Source of the DNA: Tolypocladium sp. Sup5 PDA-1
Lineage: Eukaryota > Ascomycota > Sordariomycetes > Hypocreales > Ophiocordycipitaceae
Length of the DNA stretch: 64,000 bases
Assembly (NCBI GenBank): GCA_000750105.3
Contig: JPHH03000068.1
Location: 1 to 64,000, forward strand
Direction of reading: 5' to 3'
Numbering within the stretch: position 1 is the first letter of the stretch; every line of letters begins with the position of its first letter. Positions 46,600-57,599 of this stretch are shown here, piece after piece. A program made the position numbers and the translations under genes. The notes beneath the pieces were generated by a model. It saw only the letters and a list, made by a program, of their open reading frames with translations, made no database searches and was not told the origin of the DNA.

Positions 46600-48030
46600 A
46601 TAAGGCAATTGGTAACGTGCCTGGATCGAATTCCAGCACCACAGCTTCCTTGACCCTTGAAGGGTCTCCTCGCATCAAGGTTGACAAGGACTTTGTGTGT
46701 ATGTATGTACACAACTTGATGCCTGACAGTGATGGTCATGCTTCGTAGCAACGGCCATTGCTCAGCAGACAGATAGCTCGGGGAGGACAAGCAAGGCGAG
46801 CTGTGTTTGCTGATTGGTTCGGAAAGCAACCTTTGTCATCGACGATAGCGGGGTAAAGGTTTCCTCCGTAGCCGGTGCCGGGACAAAGCACTCAGAGGTT
46901 TCGTACCGTTACCTGGCTGGCACAATAACATAGGTATGGACGCGTCGGATCAGACTCCTTGGTCATGGCCAAAGAAAAGAATGTATGTATCAAGAAGAAA
47001 TGCTTGCTCATCGGCTCCCATCTCAACCAAGTGACGGTAGGATTTTACTATGACGCTCTGTCTCAGCATTCTTTCTGGTGCTACCAGTGAGGACTGGAGC
47101 TGGGAGGAAATCATTTCACTCCCAATGGGATCGGATGCTCGCTGAACTTAAAAGGCTAGCCCCCTGAGTAGAATAGTTTAAGACATGGCACTCGGCTTAC
47201 GCCCAAATCGGCGAACCAATGGAAACTATCTAAGTGGGGTTCTGCGAGGCCAAAGTTGAAGCCCCGTAAGTGTGACATGCAGGGACTACACATGTGGCGG
47301 GGGTTTTGAGCCCTGCCTGCATGATGCAAACTCGGGTGGCCCACAATCCGACCCCAGCATCTGAGTAGAGATCGGAGTGGTGACTTGGAGGGACCAACGA
47401 TTGTGTACCATGATAACGATAGTTGACGGATCATGCTCTCGTCAAGGAATGTGGCTGAAAAACAGGTAAACCCCATTGGCGCAGATGATATTTCGCGCCT
47501 GGTCTGTCCACAGCTGATGCCCCTGACGGCGAGGCTTGTCGCCTGTCGACAAAATCAGCAATGTCCCCCGCGTCTGCGTGTCGGACGTGACCAGAATCGG
47601 AGTCGGCACTTTAAGGCACCCCACAGTCATCTATAATTGCCGTGGCCAGGAGACGAGATGCGGGGACATGCACATCAAGTGGGGGACGGAGGCCCGCTAG
47701 CATTATTCAAGTCGGGTGGCTGATACGCATGGCGTGGAACGCTCATGGCGTGGAACACCGCTCCAATCAAAACACAGCCGGCCTGCATAATCTCCATCCA
47801 CGCGTAGCACCCTGCCACTGGTACATTCTCCCCGAACTCCCCGCGTAGACAAGGCGAGCACGGACAGAACATGTTGAGGCCGATACTGTTGTTGGCGCCG
47901 TGGGCCATGCTGTGGCGTTTAGTATATTAGGCCATATCCCCACCAGTCACTATCGAACGATCCAGGCCTCACGAATTAAGGTAAATGCACGACGTTCAGC
48001 TTCGCTAGCTCAGAGAAGGAAAGGTCAGAT
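46600..48030. other. No gene supported
   Basis: Only short overlapping frames on both strands. A GT-rich microsatellite (tgtgtgtgtatgtgt) at 46449-46465 lies in the intron of the neighbouring regulator. Nothing else recognised. Confidence 0.4.
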
Positions 48031-48037
48031 AAGTCGG

Positions 48038-48160
48038 TCAAGTGGCTCCGGGATAGCCTGTTGGCCACCACAGCCTTTCGTGTTTGTTGAAACCTTGGGA
48101 GTAAATCAGCTTCATTTGTTTGAGAATCGTCGATTTTCCGGATTCTCCAGCCCCTGTTAC
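48038..48160 (-). pseudogene. G-protein alpha subunit exon scrap
   Basis: Minus strand at 48154-48073 reads GAGESGKSTILKQMKLIYSQ followed by GFNKHER, the P-loop and start of helix 1 of a fungal heterotrimeric G-alpha subunit. Sequence on each side does not continue the family, so this is an isolated piece of a housekeeping signalling gene copied here. Confidence 0.65.
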
Positions 48161-49163
48161 ATGCGCAGCACGCCATCGGTGAGGAGCGCGGTGACATAGC
48201 ATCGCCGAGGGCGAGTTCATCGCCGTTACATGCTGCCTGGTGCGGAGGCTGACGCTGCAGTGTCAACGCCAATCAAGGCCAAGGAGGGCCAAGGCCTCGT
48301 ACAACCTCAAGCTTGCGTCTCAAGCTTACGACATCGCCAAGAGCCTCACTCCCGGAGGCCTCCCTTTTCTTATGTATATAATGACTGTTATTTCTTGTTC
48401 AATTAGATAGAAATCAAGCTCTCTTCATTCTATGATTCTGACTGCATCCTGACGGTTGACATTCAGAGCTAGCTTAGTAGAAGGAGCGTGAAGTCTTTTG
48501 CCGAGCGCATTTCAGCCATATTGATAACTAGCCGACTACCCTGTGTACGCTAGTCACCAGCTGTATTTCTGAAAGTGAGACCGAGGTGGAGGCCAGACGA
48601 GTGGAGGGCAAGAGCGAAAACCAAGACTCTATTATGTCAAAGCCTACCAATTAATTTACCCATGCGTTGGTTCACCGTCTCGTCTTTAGCATAAGCAGTC
48701 AACTCCATTACACTACGAATCAAGGCTAGGTAGGGACAGATTGATGACGCTGGCCTTAGCACTTCGAAGCACGCGGGCAATCGTCATTCTGTTTGTTGGT
48801 GGATGTCCTTCGTATGGTTGTTCCGGGTTTCAGTGAGCGTATGGCACGAATGCAAGTGCGCCTCCAGCAGCCTTGAAAGACTGCCTGTCACACCTGGGGA
48901 GCCGCCACCTGTGTCCATCTCACGCCGTATATGTCAGGCTCTTCAACCAGCCGTTTGCAAACTGCGTCTCGGCCTAGGCAGGCAGTGTGAGAAATAGGCG
49001 GTCTATATTTCTCACTCTGGTCCTGAGCGATCAAACGAGGCAACCGTTGTCATGTGAAGGATAGCGTCAGCTTTGCAGGCGGTCCGCCCGCCGCACAATC
49101 ATTATAGCAATACGAGGTGCAGGAGGTGTGTTCGTTCTTGCCCGATAAAGCTGGCGCTACCCT

Positions 49164-49897
49164 CTAGCCGGTGACCTCTTCCACTCCGCCAACAGCCCCC
49201 CTCCCGTCCAGAGTAGCTATAATAGTAACCCCTATCGAAAGAAAATGGTCAGAGGATCGGTAAATCCAGAGCAGCCGGCCCCTCAGTGTTGACTTACTGA
49301 GTTTCTTGCCTGACGCAAATTGCGATTGGATGCTGTTGCCCAATTCAGACTTAGGAAGTTCGATGCCATCCCTAGTAGGCTCACCGACCTTGGGCCTAAG
49401 TCGGAGGAAGCCGTCATCTACACCAAGCTGTATCCCATGTAAGAGTAAATCCAGACTTATAGGGCTGAGAGTGTCGCTAACTAATTCCATAGATGAGACA
49501 TCCGTCAGCATCTCTACTTCATCGCCCAAAATACACTCAAACTTCCCCTTCGGAAACATGCTCATTCCAGACATTAAGTACTTTACTCTACCGTGCTTCC
49601 CAGACTTGGCGGGTGTTATATCCCAAACCTTAATGGGACTGCTCTTGCCATCGATGACCGGCAAGATGTAGTGGCCTGGCTTTATGTTATCAGGTCCCGT
49701 TACCGCAATACGAAAGGCACCAGCATTGATGCTATCGGATGGGCACTACCAAGCTCATATTAGTAGTTTCAATGACCCTTTCCCACACTAGAATCCAAAA
49801 GCGCCGAGCACAGAGGATTGAGAGGAAATTGACGCAGACCAATACGGTAGGGGGATATATTGCATGGCGGAGAAAAACTTACGTCTGTGTTGGCCAT
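49164..49897 (-). CDS. Divergent eIF5A-like protein
   Basis: Three exons, 49897-49883, 49745-49298, 49231-49164 (introns 137 and 66 bp, both GTAAGT...TAG), about 175 aa. The alignment with eIF5A runs end to end: NIKPGHYILPVIDG, then PAKSGKHGRVK in place of the hypusine loop (the modified Lys of G-K-H-G is kept), DDGFLRLRPKVGEPTRDGI and ASGKKLRVTIIATLDG. eIF5A promotes translation elongation and termination on the ribosome. The protein is much more divergent than a housekeeping copy would be, and it lies in an accessory region, so it is probably a paralogue. The related Woronin-body protein Hex1 lacks GKHG and ends in SRL, so it is excluded. Confidence 0.75.
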
Positions 49898-49899
49898 GC

Positions 49900-51230
49900 T
49901 GAGATATGTTGAGTTTATGGCTAGAACGGTTAACATGAGTACCGACAGAGTAAGAAAATTAAGATAAATGATAAAGAATATCGGTGTTGAGCGGGTGTTA
50001 TATGTCCGTTATGTTAGTGTGGTCCTTCCCGGATGTGCCAATAGTTAGAAGCCACGTAAGTCGAGAAGCTCTTCCCCTCAACGAGGTTGCATATAGGCAG
50101 ATCATCAACCTATCGACCAAGTGCGTCGGCTATGATTCTGGCGCTACCGTCCCATCTGGTATCGCGCCACGCCTACTCCAGCCCTTCAGTCTCCATGCCC
50201 CTATAGCCAGCCAATCAAATCACCCTTTGTCTTCTGGTGCCGCACATCATACCGTTTCTTGGTTCGTGGATCACCGCACGGAAAGGCAGTGGCAAGGGCA
50301 GCCAATTAAAAGTCGAGAAGTCGGGGGGCAAACGGCAGGAGCATCAGACGCAGGCAGTATGGGCAAGGATCAACTTCGCGATCACAACGGGGGAAGCCGG
50401 TCCCGGGTCGTTCTTGTCCAGGGGCGCCGGTGGGTCGTGGCCCTGCCCGCTCGGTCAAGACGGACTGGATGGCCGTGACGGGCGTGACGGTCGGCGCCTG
50501 TGCAACCGCTCCTGCAACCGAAATCTCAAAGCTCCTCGCCGTTGGCAAGCTCGGGTAATAGGGCATCTAATCGTCCTGATTCCCGCGCGTCCAATGTTTG
50601 AGCCCGTCGATGAAGCCTCGCAGCTGGGGACTGGCGGTGCGCAGCTTCCTGAGTAAGACATCCGAGCTTCGACTGTCACGACATTGGCAAACCCTTCAAA
50701 CGGAGCACTCCTCAACTGCGTGGGCGGCATACGACCTTTGTCAACTGATTGTAGCAGCTGTTAATGTGCAAACCCGCACGCCAAACGCTTGAAGTGCTCG
50801 ATTCACTCTTTATATTTTCTTTCCTTCCGCTTTCCACTGTTGCCTCGGTGCATGAATCACCTTTTTTTGCGTACTTCTCTTCTTCGATTTATTTATGATG
50901 ATTTGGTCTTTGGAGGACAGAGTCTTGATACGGCTACGGCTGCTTACTGCGGAAACACACACGCAAGCGGAGTTTATACTAGCTACCACACACACGGTTG
51001 GATAATTGGACAACGATCGGGCAGAAGATCCCCTGTGAATCGGGCAACGAAATTCTCTTGATTTTCTATCTAAAAGAGTGGATGGTTGGTTTCATATATA
51101 TATAAATGACTTCCGTACAGCAACGGACTTGTGGTTGGTGGCGACGGAGGTTCTCTATGATGTTGTTTTTCTGTATGAATGAGCGGCTTGATATTGACAA
51201 ATGCGCTGAAGTCGAGGTTTTGAACGCCTC
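49900..51230. other. No gene supported
   Basis: Frames on both strands overlap. One plus-strand frame has a short GQDGLDGRDGRDG run near 50.45-50.49 kb, too short to call collagen-like. Nothing else recognised. Confidence 0.35.
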
Positions 51231-51239
51231 CTCCAACGC

Positions 51240-51530
51240 CGCGCGGTCAGATCCGGTGTCGTAGAGCAGGTCGCTTCATTCCTGCAGGTCTCGATCGATG
51301 ATCAGCCAAGCACCGCTGCCTTTGTCGCTGTTATCAATGCCGTCCGCAGTGACGATGTTTGAAAATCCAGCGAGTGTAGTCTGCAGAGCGCGCTTGAGCG
51401 GCGAACTCAGGACGACGGCTATCCGGTTCCCGTGTTCTTTCGTACTAGATATCAAACACACTTGCCGGCGCCGTTGATATCAGTTTGCAGGGACAAGTTG
51501 CGTGCCACTCGACACGCTATAACGTAGGCC
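51240..51530 (-). pseudogene. Histidine-phosphatase (phosphoglycerate mutase-like) relic
   Basis: Minus strand reads VVLSSPLKRALQTTLAGF then DRDLQE-stop-SDLLYDTGSD. The S-P-L-x-R-x-x-Q-T signature and LQE..S...DTGS fit fungal histidine phosphatases. The N-terminal part with the catalytic His is not found and a TGA falls at the expected Cys. Confidence 0.55.
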
Positions 51531-52340
51531 CGTCCGACCGGCTGGATGCGGCATTCCTTGAATATATGGGTGGAAGTGGCGGTATTGGATCTATACCGGT
51601 GTCTGTTTGGGATGCGGGAGGGTGAGCTGAGCCATAGACATAAATTAGTGATCCTGACTGTCGTTCGGGTCCCGAAGAGGGCCCTAAATCCTTGCGTGTC
51701 GAGTCTACCACGGCCGGATTCAAGCCCAAAGGGTTTACGCCGAGCAGTAGCAGCCTTGTCAGTGACTTGCGAAAAGACTTTCGTGACTGCGAAACAATCG
51801 CGGGGTTTGCAAACGCATCTCGATAGTCGAATGAGATGCTACTGAGAGGTTCCTCACTCCGTGCAAGTGGCTTTTCCATGCCATCCGCCACTTGTGCTCT
51901 GAGCACCCAAGTTGGAACGCGGAGTTTGTCTGTCATGCACTGGACTGTGGAGGATATACCCCAGGAAGATACCTTCGGGGTAGCACTTTTGCACCGTCCG
52001 CGATAGAGCATTACCGCCAATGCGACCAGAGCAAGCCCGGCTGAAAAGGCTGTTAGTACGGATTGGAGTTGCAAAATCTTATTGCTTACTGATTGTTCCT
52101 ACTACTAGCCCCGCCTTTCCACCACTCGTAAGCATTCCGACTCTGGTATGGTTGGTGTTCTCTGCTGCTTGAGGTCCTGGTTGGGTCTGAGAGGCAATGC
52201 TGGTAGTCGCAGCTCCTATTGCAGTACTGGAAACAGCGACCTCTGTTGTTATATCTATCATGGACGTTTTGGCAGAATATGCAATTTCCGCAGGGCTGGT
52301 TTGGACTGGAAAAGTGGTAGAGGTGCCGCGTTATGCGGTT
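51517..52340 (-). CDS. Single-span membrane protein, Ser/Thr-rich ectodomain
   Basis: Exon 2 is 52049-51517; the donor at 52089 (GTAAGC) gives a 40-bp intron with branch TACTAAC and acceptor CAG. It joins AGLVVGTI to TFSAGLALVALAVMLYRGRC, which is one membrane span followed by a basic stop-transfer segment and a ~170-residue cytoplasmic tail. Upstream is a Ser/Thr-rich stretch (TTEVAVSSTAIGAATTSIAS) expected outside the cell. No signal peptide is found and an in-frame TAA occurs at about 52335, so the 5' end is missing, in another exon, or broken. The layout is like fungal wall-stress or adhesin-type proteins, which is inference. Confidence 0.45.
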
Positions 52341-52747
52341 CCAATAGGGGTCAAATACAGCATTTTGAGTTGCAATTCTTGTTGCCTTGAAGCATGCCTC
52401 CTGTTCGCCCCAGACGGAGCTGAAGGGGCGGCCTACTTATTCCTAGCTGGCCTCCCGTGGGCTCCCTCTTTGGCACCTATTTTATGTGCCAAAAGGAGGA
52501 TCAAACTCCATCTGTGTCTCAGCCGTCTTTTCCTGTGGAGGGGGAGGGAGGCGGAGTATTGAGGATGAACACCACTGCCTAGCACTCCGCAATGGAACCC
52601 CGCTGAGACCAACACTCAAACACAGGCTGTATCAGCCATCGCCAATAGCCTTATTTTCAAGGCATCTGCACAACAAATCAGGTCTTTCCTTTGTGAAGAA
52701 ATACGTCATTCTTTTCCTCTTTCATAGTTGAATCAGCCGCTCTTTTG

Positions 52748-53083
52748 ATGCTATACTCACTCTCAGCCTTGAGGAGGCAAATACATAGACAGCTGTTGCA
52801 TCAGTCGAAGAATCAGGATCGATATTTTGACGCCGACGGTTTATATAACCATTGGGCCTGCCCGGCATCGACACTGCGCTCTACAGACCCGCTACTAAAC
52901 GTATATATAGGCCATCTTCTTAAGCCCTTGACCTTCCCGCAGTGCAATCTGGAAATCAATAGCACTGACCTTCCGGGTTCGGAAAGGAAGAAATTCTTGG
53001 GGTTTATTGAGTCAATGGTGAGACCGGATCCAGGAGACAGCCGTGATGCCAGTAAGCTGCTTGAATCGCCGTGGCTAGCATAA
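52748..53083 (+). pseudogene. C-terminal fragment of a protein kinase (SRPK-like)
   Basis: The frame contains DRYFDADGLYNHW, KKFLGFIESMVRPDPGDSRD and ASKLLESPWLA, the usual end of a kinase C-lobe (R-x-S/D-A-x-x-L-L-x-x-P-W-L). There is no catalytic loop upstream, so this is a 3' piece only. Confidence 0.5.
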
Positions 53084-53089
53084 GGCGTC

Positions 53090-54520
53090 ACTAAGAGCCT
53101 CTTGTTCAGCCGGTTAATGGTGGAGGTGGAGGCTTGCCAGCGAGCCAACGCCCGGTGGTGCATTTGTCTGTTGTGAATGTCCAAGTTGCAGCCACGTCAG
53201 ACGCTCGGCGAATGATACGGATACGGATACTGATTTTATTTCGCACGGAGGGAAGTCCGTAGAGGGCCTTGGCGCAAAGCTATTACGATTCGGTACATTG
53301 ATATTTACATGACACCCCAAGCTCACGGACCCTCTTACACGATTGGTTCATCATCGCCACTTCTACATGACAGACCTGCTTGAAGGCCAAATTCCCCAGA
53401 TGTTCAGCGTCCTATCCTCAGCAGCTGAAGCACGGTCTGCCAAGATTGAGGCTGTTTAATATTAATGTTAGTGTAATTTCATCTGAGTAGTTAGTGTGCG
53501 GATGCTCGCTGGCCCATGTCTAGCCTCCCTGTTGCGATCGCGAATTTGATTGCCGTACGTACGGCCTGCATGTCTGGCTTTCCTGGTTGCGACACGAGGC
53601 GGTTTCCAATATACGAGTATGCGATTATGTACGGAGTACGGAGTACAGCCAGCCCTCTTTTCACGAAAGCGCCGTAACTCGGTAATCTCGACTCAATTGC
53701 TACGGAGTGCCCAGTTTCGTCCAGACTGGTAGGCTGTGACGGCGGCCTTCGAGAACTCCAGTTTCTTCGTGGGGATGCATTGATTGTTCAGACTCGCGAC
53801 AGGCGTTCAAGTACGCGACCAAAGGCATGATTGCAAGCGTCTAATTCATATTTAAGCTTCCCTGAGTTAAACGAGGTCGCCAACTGAAACTTCCTTAGGC
53901 TTAATTGAGCAACTCCAACTCGGTTGCTGGACTCTCCGTCAGCTTGCCCGCACCTCTAGTCGGTCGCTGCAGTCGCGATCGCTTTGCAGATCGAAACGGA
54001 GCGCACGGCAACTCTGGGGCGTTTGGATGATCTACAGGCACGCAAACGAGTACAGCCGCTCAGCAATCGGCTCTTATTCGAAAATTCGTCTGAGCGTTGA
54101 CGCTCCGCTTGTCAGAGCCACTGTCGCAAGTCCTCTGTTTGTCGCGGATACCTTCACGCGCGGAGGATCAAACAGTGACAGCAAGAGCATCACCCCACAA
54201 GATGGGATGGCCAAGAAGAGCCCCCAAAGGATGCTTCGGAGATGGGGCCATCCGATGTCGGCACGCTGCATCCATCACTCCTGGTCTAGGACTCCTCTTG
54301 ATTCGGGAGATCAAGTATAAAACAGGCGTTGACTCCAGAAACGCTAGGTCCCATCACAGCAGCTCATCTCAGACTTCATATATCTTTTTGCTATCATAGA
54401 CAACACACGACCTGGTGTCGGCCTTCTCTTCAAACCCATACTCTTTTTTCTTCTTTCTATCGCCACGGAGTGAGAGTCTCGAAACACCTTGTCTTATTTT
54501 GCCCATTCACATACTCGACG
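53090..54520. other. No intact gene; one hydrophobic minus-strand relic
   Basis: At 54271-54074 the minus strand reads LRSILWGLFLAIPSCGVMLL and SATNRGLATVALTSGAS, which looks like a scrap of a membrane protein, but no gene model is possible. A CT-rich tract at 54420-54465 precedes the secreted-protein gene. Nothing else seen. Confidence 0.3.
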
Positions 54521-54529
54521 CAATCCAAA

Positions 54530-55134
54530 ATGGTCCGCATCGCTGCCGCTTCCGCTCTGGCCTGTAGGTGATCCGCCGAGTTGAATCCCCCAAGACTTGC
54601 TAACCCCCTTCGCCAGTGGCTGTGTCCGTATATGCTGCCGGAGGCGACCCCGCCGGAGGCGGCAACGTTGGCAACGCCCAAGGCAAGCAATTCATAGCGG
54701 GACAGTGCCTAAGCAACGCGGACTGTGCCTCGAACCGCTGCGCTCAGGAGAACGGCGGCGTCGGCGTGTGCTCGGGCGTAGGCACCCAGTTCCAGGCGGG
54801 CAAGACCGGCTGCGGTTTTGTCGACCCCAACACCGCTGGTGCCGGCCAAAACGGCGGCAACGCAACTCAGCCCGGTCAGGGCAACAACGGAAACCAGGGC
54901 AAGGGCAAGGGCAAGGGCAAGGGCAAGGGCAAGGGCAAAGGCAAGGGCAAGGGCAAGGGCAAAGGCAAGGGTAAGGGCAAGGGCAAGGGCAACGGGAAGG
55001 GCAACGGCGACGGCGACGGCGACGGTGACGGTGACCAAGGCGACCAGGGCAACCAGGGAAACAGTAACGAGGGCAATCAAGGAAATAATGGAAACGCTGG
55101 TAATGGGGCCAACGGCGGCAACGGCGGCGATTAA
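54530..55134 (+). CDS. Small secreted Cys-rich protein, GK/GD tail (BAS2-like)
   Basis: Exons 54530-54563 and 54617-55134 (53-bp intron, GTAGGT...CGCCAG) give about 184 aa. The first 18 residues (MVRIAAASALALAVSVYA) are a signal peptide. Then comes a short Cys module: KQFIAGQCLSNADCASNRCA, GGVGVCSGVG and GKTGCGF, five to six Cys, resembling small secreted proteins of plant- and insect-associated ascomycetes such as the biotrophy-associated BAS2 type. The rest is low complexity: about 18 Gly-Lys pairs, then Gly-Asp pairs, then Gln/Asn/Gly. The Cys spacing lacks the usual C-C pair, so the family call is tentative. Likely extracellular. Confidence 0.65.
54895..54993 (+). repeat. 6-bp coding repeat (Gly-Lys)
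   Basis: Tandem ggcaag units with few synonymous changes (ggcaaa, ggtaag) encode the Lys-Gly tract of the secreted protein. Directly after it ggcgac/ggtgac units encode the Gly-Asp tract. The mirror frames give long Pro-Cys or Ala-Leu repeats and are artefacts. Confidence 0.85.
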
Positions 55135-55381
55135 GGTAATGCAGGAAGCAAGGTAAGAATGGCAACCAGCGAAATGGCAGTCGATGCTAAGGAGGATGTC
55201 AATCAGAGGAATCAGGTGGAGGGGGAACACGAACCGGACATGAAAGAGTTCTAGTATTTGGTCCGAGCATCCCAACCGTGCCACGCAACCGCCAAACGGG
55301 AGGCACTCTGGCGGCGCCTCACAAGCTTGTCCTAGATACCCCAGAAACTTACATCCACGATCCTTGTCTCCAGAACCCTAT

Positions 55382-55447
55382 CTCCAGGATCCTGTATCCA
55401 GGAAAGTGCATCCAGGAAGGTGCATCCAGGAAGCTGCAGCCAGGAAG
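55382..55447. repeat. Short minisatellite (catccaggaag type)
   Basis: Five imperfect copies of a 13-15-bp unit around catccaggaag lie between the secreted-protein gene and the next ORF. No coding role seen. Confidence 0.55.
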
Positions 55448-55528
55448 CCGTACCTCAGTTCGCTGGTATGAAATGCCGAGCGTGGCCGGCCAAGTTCATC
55501 GCCAACGTGATCGCGCCACTCAAACATT

Positions 55529-55852
55529 ATGGAAGCTGCACAAAGTAAGCTTGCGCAAGCTTTAATCAGGCACGATGCCAAGCAGTTCTTTGTGGACAAC
55601 TGTGACGAAATATACGAAAAATGGACTTCACTGCTTAGAAAGACGACTCTGCCAGCCGATGCCGCAAGTTCTGACAATAGAGTATCGGACGCAATTGCGA
55701 CTCTGGACAATGCCATTAGAAACTCAGGTAATCCATACATGTCAAGGATTGCTTACATTCAACTGGCACGGGTGTTCTTGCCTACAGCTTTGTCGCCTCA
55801 CAAGCCATCATGGAGAACATCAACTTTGAGTGGCCGGACGGCAATACTTTAA
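55529..55852 (+). CDS. Hypothetical helical protein
   Basis: 107 aa from ATG 55529 (MEAAQSKLAQALIRHDAKQF...). The first 70 residues are likely helical. A possible 60-bp intron (GTAATC...CCTACAG, 55726-55785) is a multiple of three, so the frame holds either way. The 3' end runs into the fragment duplicated from 56.75 kb, so the C-terminus may be artificial. No family recognised. Confidence 0.4.
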   Translation: MEAAQSKLAQALIRHDAKQFFVDNCDEIYEKWTSLLRKTTLPADAASSDNRVSDAIATLDNAIRNSGNPYMSRIAYIQLARVFLPTALSPHKPSWRTSTLSGRTAIL

Positions 55853-55854
55853 AT

Positions 55855-55990
55855 TATTCCATCAATGACAGACCGAAGGTGCTGGTGTGTCTCTTCCACC
55901 GCAGACAGGGGACTACAAGGGCTCGAACTGAGGGGAACTCTTCTTCCCCCGTGCTCCAACTCCGCTTTCCGCTTCCGCTTGCCCTGCTCC
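55855..55990. repeat. Duplicated ~135-bp fragment, copy 1
   Basis: Nearly the same as 56748-56885 in the same orientation (shared blocks gcagacaggggactacaagg and cgctttccgcttccgcttgc). It is a copy of the 5' coding part of the minus-strand gene at 56.4-56.9 kb. Confidence 0.8.
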
Positions 55991-56405
55991 ACCACTTTCC
56001 TGACGCGAGATACTCAGAATATGGAACATTTGCTGCTCTGTATTCTCTGGATTCTCTACGCAGAGCCGCCATTGAGGCCTGAGGAGTACTATCATGCCCT
56101 CTGGCCTGGGTTATCCTTAAAGGGCCTAGCCGACACTGATATACCAGACGTCACTGTCTTCGACCTTCGCTCCGCTCCGGTATGCAACCCTGCCGGTGGC
56201 TGACATAATTCAGACTCTCCCTACGGGGTTTAGTAGCTATGAGTGAATGTATTACCACTTGGGAGATTACTACCACTTCACTTGTGGTTCTACAATCGGT
56301 ATGCGTCACTTGGATGATTATAGTTCAAGTCAAAGTCAAGTCTATTGTACTGGTCCAATGTGGACGGGTAAAAAATGGAGCCATCGTCATGTCTAAAACA
56401 GGAAA

Positions 56406-56888
56406 CTAGCCGCCTTGTCCCCGGGTTCTTCTACGAGGTGGGACTGGGACATCCGAACTGGACGTCGACGTAACCCTATCATCCTCGATCACTACTACCT
56501 GTCCACTCGTACCCGATCGGAACTCTTCCTTCGCTTGAAGTGGGCTTCCAAGTACATGACGTTGCACACTCCGTTTGCCATTGGCCTGGCTTGCACAAGC
56601 GCAAACGCTGCCGTGCTTCTCGAACAGCGCCTCTATGGCGTTCAGACTCTGCTCCACTCGCACGAGATCCTCCTTCGCTGACTGCACAGCTCGGTTCAAA
56701 GAGGGTAACACTCCAAAGAAGGCATGCACTGCGCAAGCCATGTCCAATGGTCCATCAATGACAGACTGAAGGTGCTCGTGTGTATCTGCCACCGCAGACA
56801 GGGGACTACAAGGGCTCGAACTGAGGGGAAGTCTTCTTCTACCATGCTCCAGCTCCGCTTTCCGCTTCCGCTTGCCCTGCTCCACCAC
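56406..56888 (-). CDS. Hypothetical protein with helical middle
   Basis: 160 aa from ATG 56888. Basic start (MVEQGKRKRKAELEHGRRRL), a helical middle (AFFGVLPSLNRAVQSAKEDL, VEQSLNAIEALFEKHGSVC) and a polar tail ending RRRTRGQGG. The basic start may be a nuclear signal. No domain recognised. Its first ~45 codons are duplicated at 55.86-55.99 kb. Confidence 0.4.
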   Translation of the reverse strand: MVEQGKRKRKAELEHGRRRLPLSSSPCSPLSAVADTHEHLQSVIDGPLDMACAVHAFFGVLPSLNRAVQSAKEDLVRVEQSLNAIEALFEKHGSVCACASQANGKRSVQRHVLGSPLQAKEEFRSGTSGQVVVIEDDRVTSTSSSDVPVPPRRRTRGQGG

Positions 56889-57599
56889 TTGGTGGTAAAC
56901 ACTGTCCTCGGACGGCTGCCGACAAGGAGGAGTCTCGGGTACATCCTCCTGATTAGACGACTCTATCGAAATGACCGAATCATCGCTCTGCGAGTCGGGG
57001 ATGACAAAGCGACAAAGACTGCATGGACTATCGTCAGGTGGCGCACTGCTGCAACTGCCTACAGTACACTCCGTTAGAAAAGTCTGAGCTACAGAAGGAA
57101 AGAACTCCTTTCGAGTTCACAACTCACCAGAGGACGTCACCGACTGGCTGCCTTGCTCGATGCAACGAACACCGCCTCTCGGCTCACTGCGACCCGCCAT
57201 GGCTACAATGCCTTGTGCAACGACTACCCGTCTAGAATTAGAACAAAGCAGCGTTCCGAACGCTATGAAAGAACAATTCCACTTGGAATGGCCGACTCCG
57301 TGTGCTTGAAAGCAATCCACCTTTCTCAGGTTTGAAAGAAGGAAGAAGTGAGATCCTGCTGGGTTCAGGTATGAGCGGGCATCCTGGCCCTTATGTACTC
57401 CGTTGTGTCGCCTCGCTCCAGTCTTGCTTGTACGTACAAGCAAGTATGTGTGGCTGCATGCTGCATCCTGACCACCCTCATCTCTCCGTTCTGATTGGGT
57501 GTTATGACAGCTCCACTCCACTCTGTTCGTTTCCGCCTATTACCACACTCTTCATTGCATTCAGTGTCTATGTGTGTAGAACTGGGCCACGGGCCACGG

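Noticed and set aside
47125..47160. gctgaacttaa resembling the start of 28S rRNA
   Set aside because: Only about 11 bases match; flanks do not continue as rRNA.
49164..49897. Hex1 (Woronin body) assignment for the eIF5A-like gene
   Set aside because: The G-K-H-G loop is present and the C-terminus is not SRL.
50440..50500. Collagen-like repeat
   Set aside because: Only four Gly-X-Y triplets; chance is sufficient.
54692..55284. Long minus-strand and alternate-frame ORFs with Pro-Cys, Ala-Leu or Ala-Arg repeats
   Set aside because: They are mirror frames of the GGCAAG/GGCGAC repeat; the plus-strand frame has a signal peptide, an intron and Cys spacing.
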